From the NCBI GenBank assembly GCA_035772735.1, contig JASDFA010000004.1:16581501-16645500 (forward strand): a stretch of 64,000 nucleotides of DNA, read 5' to 3'. Numbering within the stretch: position 1 is the first letter of the stretch; each line of letters begins with the position of its first letter. The DNA is from Datura wrightii. Lineage: Eukaryota > Streptophyta > Magnoliopsida > Solanales > Solanaceae. Under the pieces are notes generated by a model, which did not search any database, had not been told where the DNA came from, and saw only the letters and a list, made by a program, of their open reading frames with translations. Both the position numbers and the translations under genes were made by a program. Positions 56,747 through 64,000 of this stretch are shown piece by piece.

Positions 56747-59332
56747 TGTCATACCCCGAGAATTCAAAGATTGGACCTGGAAGTTGAAATGAGGAAAAAC
56801 TGGAAAATGGCACTTCAGTTGCAGAACGAGTCATTGGACGACTCGTGAGCAGACCCCATGAGTCGTCAGGTGGCTCGTGGGGAGGCCTGGAGGAAGTGCA
56901 GGATTGAGGTCCCCACAAGTGAAGTAACAACTCGTGGTCAGCCACCACGAGTCGTCATGTCAATCGTGGGGTGGAGCTGGAATATTTATAGGAGGATTGT
57001 CCAGTGTACTCAACGGAAGAGACCCCACGACTCGTGGCCAGTCCCAATGACTCATGAGGTGAGTCGTGATCAAGCAAAGAGGATTTTATTAAATTCTAAG
57101 GCAATGTATATGCCGGAAGGTGACCATGAGTCGTGGTATTGAGGAATGAGTCGTTATGTCCGCCGTTATGGGGCCACCGCAGACCTATTATCTAGTGTAC
57201 TTGACGAGCAACCTAACGAATCGTGGGCCTTGGTGAAGAGTCGTCAGGTCATCCGTTAGGACCCCTTGACAGTTAATTTCAGCAATTTTAGTAAGGTCTC
57301 TTCCGTGATTCCTAAATCCTAGGGGCCTATACTACTTCGTTTAAGGCTTGATTTAGTGGGTTTTTAGCAGGGGAAAACCTATTCTAAACCATTCTTCCCA
57401 CGCATGCAAGTTTGAAGGTTTGAAGAGGAGATTCAAGGCGAAATCTCAATGTTTCCAATTGGAATCTCATCTAGGCAATTAGAGGGTGTTAGAATTCACT
57501 ATTTCCAGGTATGTAAGGCTATGAGTGGGTGTCTTCTTCCACACCCATGCCCAATTCCTATCAAAATGTGATAAATTATCTATGATCAAGTATGAAATTT
57601 TACCCAATCACATGATTCTTCAATCTCTATACATGGGTATGATTAGATTGTAGTTATATTGATGAATTATGAAGCTTGGGCTGATTCTAAATTATTTTTC
57701 CTTATAAAAATTATTTTTCAAAACTTGAATCTAAAACGCCCATGGATGAAGAGTTCATAAAAGAAGAGATTTATGATAAATATGTGATGATGATGAGGTT
57801 GATGACGAAAAGCATGTATCTAAAACTACCCATGATTATGTTGTTATTTTCAAAATGAATTGATTAGATCCAAGTATGATAAAGCTTTGGGTGATGCCCA
57901 CATGTTGATCTAAAGTGATGATTTCCACGAAATAAGCTTACCACATTGTTGAAGTAAAATTTCCCAATTTTTATTATAAATTCTATCTTGTGGTATGTAG
58001 AGTAATTATCCCTACATGTAGCTTACCACATGATTTGGAGTAGATGCTCCCACCTATAATTGAGCTTGTGGTATGTTTCGAAATAAAGCCTCCTATATGC
58101 ATGAATTCATAGTTGAGATGTATATCATTATGAGTTTTGTCGGTAGACAATGTTAAGCTTCATTTTCATATGATGTTGAGTCTATGCACAATATCATTAT
58201 GAGCTTTGTCAATAGACAATGTTGAGCTTCGTTTCATACGATGCTGAGTCATTCATGATTTCATGTTGATCTTTGTCAATAAACAATGTTGATCTTCATC
58301 AATAGACAGTGTTGAGCATCTCTATATACGATGTAGAGCATTTGCATGTTTTAGGGAGAAGAGTCTAGCACCGAGCGGGTTAAGGGTCAATTACCATATG
58401 CTCCAGAATTACACGCCAACCTAGGTTGATATTTATATATTATTGGGACCTCCCTTGTGAGCTATCCCTGGACCAATTATCCCTTCAACTTGGTATTGAT
58501 ATCATGGTATCGTCCATCTCCCTTCACACGGACGGCTCTACCCATTTGAGTGTGATAGTTGGGACCACATAGGCTCTATCGTGGTATGTCGATTAAGTGA
58601 GGAGTCTCCCACTGTCTATATCATTCAGATTTTCATATTTATTACTCATGATTATTATCGTATGCATGCATGTTCTATAAGTAAGGTTTAACTCATTGTT
58701 CAACTTTGATATAAATGTCACGTTTCAGCTTTGAGTCATTCGAGTCAGTCATGATATTCTAAAGCTATGCATGATCATGTCATGATAAGAGTACGATTTC
58801 AAAATGAATGCATGTAGCCTTCTCCTTATACTTAAAAGCTTATGATATGTTATGAAATATTTCAAATAAATATTTTACTTAAGCGATTTTACTTGCCTTA
58901 CACACTTGGTACATTCCACGTACCGACCACATACTTTTTATGTTGCATCATTTTATGATGCAGGATTTAGTTTCCAGGTTTAGCCATGTTCGTAGTCGCT
59001 TATCAGAGTTAGCACCTGCGTGAGTGGTGAGTCCTTATCTTTCGAGGACTAGACTTTCAGTTTCATATCGTATTTCAGTTTCATGTTTTATGGAGTTAGT
59101 TGGGATATTGTCACATCAACTCGTCTAGACTAGAGGCTTTCAGGCTTATGTATATATAGCTTCAGATATTATTCTGATGTGTTGTTTTTGAGACTTCTGT
59201 TGAGTTTATAATTATATTTTTCTTCATGTTTATTGAATGAGTTAGTGAATGCTTATGCCATGGGTTGACTTGGGGTCTCTCGGGGTCCCTTGTCCCGTGT
59301 CTACAATCTGGACCTCCATTCGGGTCGTGATA
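56747..59332 (+). repeat. G3 3' LTR
   Basis: 2586 bp, TGTCATACCCCGAG through GGGTCGTGATA, matching the 5' LTR throughout with scattered substitutions. Word array at about 56825-57260 and short repeats at about 58132-58325. Confidence 0.88.
56825..57260. repeat. Palindromic word array in the G3 3' LTR
   Basis: Same words as 48310-48740, generally less decayed, for example CACCACGAGTCGTCATG and CCCCACGACTCGTGGCC. Confidence 0.7.
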
Positions 59333-59337
59333 CTCCA

Positions 59338-60600
59338 TCCCTCCTTACAGAATGGCTCCAGCTGAGCTTAAGGAGTTGAAGGACCAACTAAAAGATCTTC
59401 TTGAGAAGGGTTTTATTAGACCCAACATTTCTCCCTGGGGTGCTCCAGTACTATTCGTGCATAAGAAATACGGTATCCTCAGAATGTGCATATATTACCG
59501 TCAGCTGAACAAAGTCACAATCAAGAACAGGTATCCCCTATCCAGAATTGAGAACCTGTTCGACCAACATCAGGGAGCTAGTTGTTTCTCAAAAATTGAT
59601 CTCAGGTCGGGGTATCATCATTTAAGGGTTAGAGATTGTGACATACCGAAAATAGTGTTCAAAACTCGGAATGGTCACTATGAGTTTGTGGTTATGTCCT
59701 TCGGGGAAACAAACTCCCCTGCAACCTTCATAGACCTAATGAATAGAGCATTCAAGTAGTATTTGGATATGTTCATCATTGTATTCATCGGCGACATTCT
59801 GGTATACTCCAAAAATGAGGAAGAGCATGCTAATCACCTGAGGATAGTGCTTCAGATGCTTAGAGACTGCCAGCTGTTTGCCAATTTCAGCAAGAGTGAA
59901 TTCTGGTTAAAGTCCATGACATTCCTGGATCACGTCATCTCGAGCAAAGGTATTCAGGTTGATCCTCAAAAGATAACAGCAGTGAAAGATTGGCCCAGAC
60001 CTACCTCTCCGACAAAAATTGGGAGTTTCCTGGGCTTAGCTGCTTATTACCAACGATTTATAGAAGGCTTCTCCTATATAGAGTCTCTTATGGATAATTT
60101 TACTTAGAAGAAAGTGAAATTCCAGTGGTCGGATGCGTGTGAGAAGAGTTTCCAAGAGTTGAAGACTCGACTCACTACCGCTCTAGTTTTGACCTTAGCA
60201 GAAGGAATAGAGGGGATGGTTGTTTATTATGATGCTTCTAGAATTGGACTCAGTTGCTTTTTGATACAGCGGGGCAAAGTGATAGCTTACGCCTCCAACC
60301 AGCTCAAGGTTCATGAGAAGAATTATCCAACTCATGACTTGGAGTTGGTAGCAGTAGTGTTTACTCTGAAAATATGGAGAAATTACCTATACGGGGCTCA
60401 CAAAGATGTGTTCACAGATCACATGAGCCTTTAGTATGTGTTCAGTTAGAAGGACCTAAATCTTCGACAGAGAAGGTGGTTGGAGCTACTAAAAGAATAT
60501 GACATGAGTGTGCTGTATCACCTGGGCAAGGCCAGTGTGGTAGCTGATGCACTAAGAAAGTTGTCTATAGGGATCGTAGCTCATGTTGAAGAGGGCAATA
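59338..60600 (+). pseudogene. pol: G2 reverse transcriptase and RNase H (right of G3)
   Basis: Continues from 48229. Reverse transcriptase 59352-60107 has MAPAELKELKDQLKDLLEKG, SPWGAPVLFVHKK and RMCIYYRQLNKVTIKNRYP, then FSKIDLRSGYHHLRV. A TAG at 59757-59759 splits it. The catalytic motif reads FIGD: the first Asp codon is GGC at 59790-59792, which abolishes polymerase activity. RNase H from about 60200 has VVYYDASRIGLSCFLIQRGK, THDLELVAVVFTLKIWRNYL and DVFTDHMSL, then stops at TAG 60432-60434. Confidence 0.84.
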
Positions 60601-62105
60601 AAAAATGGTAAAGGATATTCACAGGCTAGCTCGACTGGGAGTACAATTGGAGGATTCAGCCGAGGGTTGAGTGGTAATGTAAAGTGGGTCATATTCTTCC
60701 TTGGTAGTTAAAGTTAAGTCTAGACAGGACGAAGATCCCATCTTACTCAAGCTTAAGGAAGCAGTTCTCAGAAAAGAAATAGAAGCTTTCTCCAAAGGGG
60801 GAGATGGTGCACTGTGTTACCAAGGTAGATTGTGTGTACCGGATGTCGGTGAGTTGATACAGAGATACTGGCTGAAGCACACAACTCGAGATACTCCATT
60901 CACCCTGGTGATACTAAATTTACCGTGATCTGCGGGATATTTACTGGTGAAACGACATGAAGAGAGACATTGCTGAATTTGTAGCCAAGTGCCCAAATTG
61001 CCAACAAGTTAAAGTAGAACATCAAAGACCAGGAGGTTTGACTCAAGATATCAGCATACTCACATGGAAGTGCGAAGAAGTAAACATGCATTTCATTACG
61101 GGTCTACATCGGACTCGTCAGCAGCATGACTCAATTTGGGTAATAGTAGATCAGATAACTAAGTCAGCTCACTTCCTCCCAGTTAAAACCACGGATTAAC
61201 TGAGGACTATGCCAGACTTTACATCTGAGAGTTAGTCATAGTTCATGGGGTGCCATTATCCATTATCTCAAACAGAGGAACTCAGTTCACCTTACACTTT
61301 TGAAAGTCTTTTCCGAAGGGGCTAAGCACTCAGGTCAAGCTCACACAGCTTTTCACCAGCAGACAGATGGGCAAGCTGTGCGGACTATTCATACCCTAGA
61401 AGATATGTTGAGAGCGTGCATGATCGATTTCAAGGGCAATTGGGATGACCATTTGCCTCTTATCGAGTTTGCATACAACAATAGCTACCACTCTAGTATT
61501 CAGATGGCCCTATTTGAGGCATTATATGGTAGAAGGTGTAGATCTCCTGTAGGGTGGTTTCAGGTTGGTGAAGCTACCTTGATAGGGCTAGGCTCTATTC
61601 ACGAGGCACCATAGAAAGTTCAATTCATCTGAGAAAGATTGAAAACAACTCAGAGCTATCAAAAATCTTATGTCGATGTGCGGAGAAGAGAGTTGGAGTT
61701 TGCAGTTGATGAATGGGTTTATTTGAAAATTTCTCCCATGAAGGGGGTGATGAGATTTGGAAAGAAAGGAAAACTAAGTCCCATATATGTGGGACCCTAT
61801 AGAATTTTGAGGTGTATTGGCAACGTAGTCTATGAGCTATAATTACCTTTAGAATTAGCAGTTGTGCACCCAGTATTACATATGTCCTTACTGAAGAAGT
61901 GCATTGGTGATCCGACTTCAGTTGTCCCATTAGAAAGTGTGGAGGTGAAAGATAGTCTCTCTTATGAATAAGTCCCAGTCCAAATTCTTGACCGTCAAGT
62001 TTGTAAGTCGAGGAACAAGAAGTAGCTTCAATCAAAGTCTTATGGAGGAATCAGTAGGTTGAGGGAGCTACGTGGGAGATCGAAGCATATATGATTACTA
62101 GATAC
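60601..62105 (+). pseudogene. pol: G2 integrase and chromodomain-like tail (decayed)
   Basis: Linker VVKVKSRQDEDPILLKLKEA at 60701 leads to the zinc-binding region, with CPNCQQVKVEHQRPGGLTQD near 60990-61045. Core: SIWVIVDQITKSAHFLPVKT near 61132-61190, with the first Asp present; the second-Asp motif ISDRG is altered (SNRGTQF). At HQQTDGQAVRTIHTLEDML the catalytic Glu is Val (GTG at 61378-61380). The C-terminal part has SPMKGVMRFGKKGKLSP at 61735 and VHPVLHMSLLKKCIGDP near 61865, then worn text equal to the chromodomain-like end. Confidence 0.84.
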
Positions 62106-62360
62106 CCCACTTGTTCCCCTCCGGCCCAGTTTCAGTTTAAGGTACCAAATTCCTCCCCAAAACACTATTCAATTCATGTGTTCTGGTCTCTTTGATATAA
62201 TTGATCATGAGTGTTATTGGCGAATTCAGTTCAGACTTGTAGTTCAGTTCAGAGGTAGTCATTCTGTTTATTTTCAGCCTTTACAATCAGTATTTGACCA
62301 CAGTGATTGAAATTCTCTACTTTTTAGAGTGTTTTCCAACATTTGAGGATGAATGTTTCT

Positions 62361-62373
62361 AGGGGGGAGATAT
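62361..62373 (+). other. G2 polypurine tract
   Basis: AGGGGGGAGATAT just before the LTR, preceded by the shared phrase ATTTGAGGATGAATGTTTC. Confidence 0.8.
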
Positions 62374-64000
62374 TGTAATGCCCCAGAAATTCAAAGACTA
62401 GATCTAGGACTTAAAATAAAGAAAATTGGAAATCTGCAGAAAAGCCTCAAAATGACTCACCTAATGAGTTGTTATGAGATCTAACGACTCGTTAGATCAG
62501 TTGCGAGAAGGGGATTGAGAAATGAGAGAAGGGTACCCCACGGATGACCCAACGAGTCGTGGTCAATCCCCACAATTCTTAGGTTAGTCATGGGGAAGTG
62601 GCAATGAGGAGGTGAGAGGAGGAGGCAGCGTACTTGACGGAAGAATCTAATGACTCATGGTTGGACACTATGACTTGTTAGGTGAGTCGTGGTCAGTTGG
62701 TAGTTTATTGTTCAAGGTTAAGGCAGTGAGGTTAATTGATGGTGACCACGAGTCGTGGCCACCAGTAACGACTAGTGAGGTGGCCCGTCAGGAGTCCCAG
62801 ATGAAATTTTGGACAGTGTACTTGGTGAGTGATGTAATGACTCGTGGGTTGTAGTGACGGGTCGTTAGGTCCCTTGTGGTGACCCCTAGTGCCAAATTCG
62901 GTATTTTCAGACTTCAAGCAATAAACCCAACGAGAGGTCCCAATGAGTCGTAGTCTTAACCAATGACTCGTTGAGTGACCCGTTAGGACCCAGTCGACCA
63001 GATTTCAAATTTTAGCCCAGGGATACTTTTGTAATCTCCTACCTATTTAATCCCTAAACTACGTTGTTAAGGGTAAAACATTCAGTGATATTAGAGGGAT
63101 TGAACGATTTTCTCCTCATTCCCCACATAGATCCTCAGAAAACATCGAAGAGTTTCTCAAGAACTTTCAGAGTAATGTCAGGGTTCTTCATCTATTTCAG
63201 AAATTCAAGTTTCCTCTTCAAGGGAATTCTTATCCAACTATGTGGGAATTCAACAAGGGAATTGTTCTTTCCTTGTGTCCCCTAAAAATCTTCTTTAGTT
63301 CATTATCAGTTATAGCCTTGAGTTTTTGATTGTGAAGATATTGTTATCACACCATGTTAATTTCATGTAGAACATCATTTTATGCTAATTTTAAATGTTT
63401 TCCACCAGTATATGACTAGAATTATGCCGGTTCCAGTGAAGTAAAAAATTTAGCCTTAGCTCTGGGAAATCAGAAACTAGAATCTTGCTTAAGTTTTAAA
63501 TTCTCGAAAATTGCTTGAATCTTTTAGAGTTAGGGGTTTCTATAATAGTTGTATGTGTTAGGAACTCAATCAAATTATGTTAGACAATTTCAGTAAGAAA
63601 GTTCATATACTCAGAAATGTCAACCTAGTCCCAGTCAGATTTTTAGCAACCTCCGGGTTGACCAGAATGATGTCAACTGATTAGTTTGACTACAGAAATC
63701 TCTGAGGTGTCACTATCACCTCCCAATTATCAGAATCAAATCCAGAACATAGTGTATTGGTCCATAAGGCGGTCATGACACTCAAACAGATAGCTCTAAC
63801 TAGCCTTGGGCCCTAGTTTTGAGCTATCAGCTTAGTATTCAGTTTAAGTTTTCTAGTGGGAGTAGGACTTAGCACCGAGCGGACTGGGGTTCCAGTGCAC
63901 GTAGGTTCCCAGAACTATGTTTCCAGCGTAGGTATAAGTATTTGTTGGCTTGATTGGCCCCATACTTTTGTAATCTCCCAGTTCATGCCTTTGTACCCTA
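62374..64000 (+). repeat. G2 3' LTR (runs off the window)
   Basis: Starts TGTAATGCCCCAGAAATTC. Its 62894-64000 part matches 44332 onward in the 5' LTR. The last part of about 770 bp, the primer-side end and the target copy lie outside the window. Confidence 0.87.
62455..62990. repeat. Palindromic word array in the G2 3' LTR
   Basis: Words include AACGACTCGTTAGATC, CAACGAGTCGTGGTC, GACCACGAGTCGTGGCC and ATGACTCGTTGAGTGACC, over about 535 bp. Most of it is missing from the truncated 5' LTR. Confidence 0.7.

Larger units (their letters stand above)
48230..59332 (+). mobile_element. G3: complete, dead gypsy element nested in G2
   Basis: 11,103 bp between TTCCA (48225-48229) and CTCCA (59333-59337), a 5-bp duplication with one C-to-T change; G1 keeps the unbroken CATCTCCATCCCTCC at the same pol site. 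LTRs start TGCCATACCC/TGTCATACCCC and end GTGACA/GTGATA. Gag through chromodomain is present but broken. The interior carries an inverted gag piece of a related element (53101-53961). It is a different subfamily from G1 and G2 by LTR and gag. Confidence 0.88.
44332..64000 (+). mobile_element. G2: 5'-truncated, dead gypsy element split by G3 (continues past window)
   Basis: G2 comprises 44332-48229 and 59333 onward, with G3 between. The gag, protease and start of reverse transcriptase are left of G3; the rest of pol, the polypurine tract and the 3' LTR are right of it. LTR start (TGTAATGCCC), primer site position and gag start (GNGRRAGNTNRP, compare G1 GNKRKAGNTNRP) place it in the same family as G1. 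Confidence 0.85.

Noticed and set aside
61625..62035. 136-codon minus-strand frame
   Set aside because: Antisense shadow of G2 integrase C-terminal coding sequence.
34745..64000. Possible integrated pararetrovirus
   Set aside because: Every reverse-transcriptase segment is bounded by LTRs with target duplications and followed or preceded by integrase; no movement- or coat-protein-type frame was seen.

Overview
The window is plant nuclear DNA from a repeat-rich, probably pericentromeric or intergenic region. No intact host gene, rRNA or tRNA gene was found. The gypsy polyprotein relics look like the Tekay/Del chromovirus lineage, with a chromodomain-type C terminus and an initiator-tRNA-Met primer site TGGTATCAGAGC. 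Together with LTRs carrying words such as CCGCTATAGTGG, this suggests a eudicot, most likely Solanaceae. The host assignment is inference from recall, not a database search.

Layout. (1) 1-6181: remains of minus-strand LTR retroelements. An LTR starts at 573, with its primer site at 557-568. A second minus-strand element starts at 6182, with its primer site at about 6166-6178. Between them, on the plus strand, lies a broken gene for a plant transposon-associated domain protein (4151-5403). (2) 6182-19042: the second minus-strand LTR, split by a complete but dead gypsy element (G1, 7096-16930) flanked by the 5-bp duplication AATAT. (3) 19045-44331: an AT-rich head-to-tail array of a roughly 5.5-kb unit in 2.7 copies (U1, U2, U3). 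Each copy carries decayed exon-like pieces of an unidentified protein and two Helitron-like hairpin termini. U1 also has an internal 1.37-kb duplication and a 3.3-kb solo gypsy LTR (24951-28225). U2 hosts a complete dead copia element (C1, 34750-40155, duplication ATAAA). U3 is cut off at 44331. (4) 44332-64000: gypsy element G2, with a truncated 5' LTR, is split inside reverse transcriptase by gypsy element G3 (48230-59332, duplication TTCCA/CTCCA). G3 itself carries an 861-bp inverted gag piece inside its reverse transcriptase. The 3' LTR of G2 starts at 62374 and runs off the window.

None of the elements can encode a working polyprotein. The integrase catalytic glutamate is lost in all four (Lys in G1 and G3, Val in G2, a stop in C1). 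Many stops are CAG-to-TAG, CGA-to-TGA or TGG-to-TAG changes, as expected from deamination of methylated cytosine in silenced DNA. The most unusual structures are the 5.5-kb array with its unidentified spliced-looking gene fragments, the dense arrays of self-complementary words in every gypsy LTR, and the inverted gag insert.
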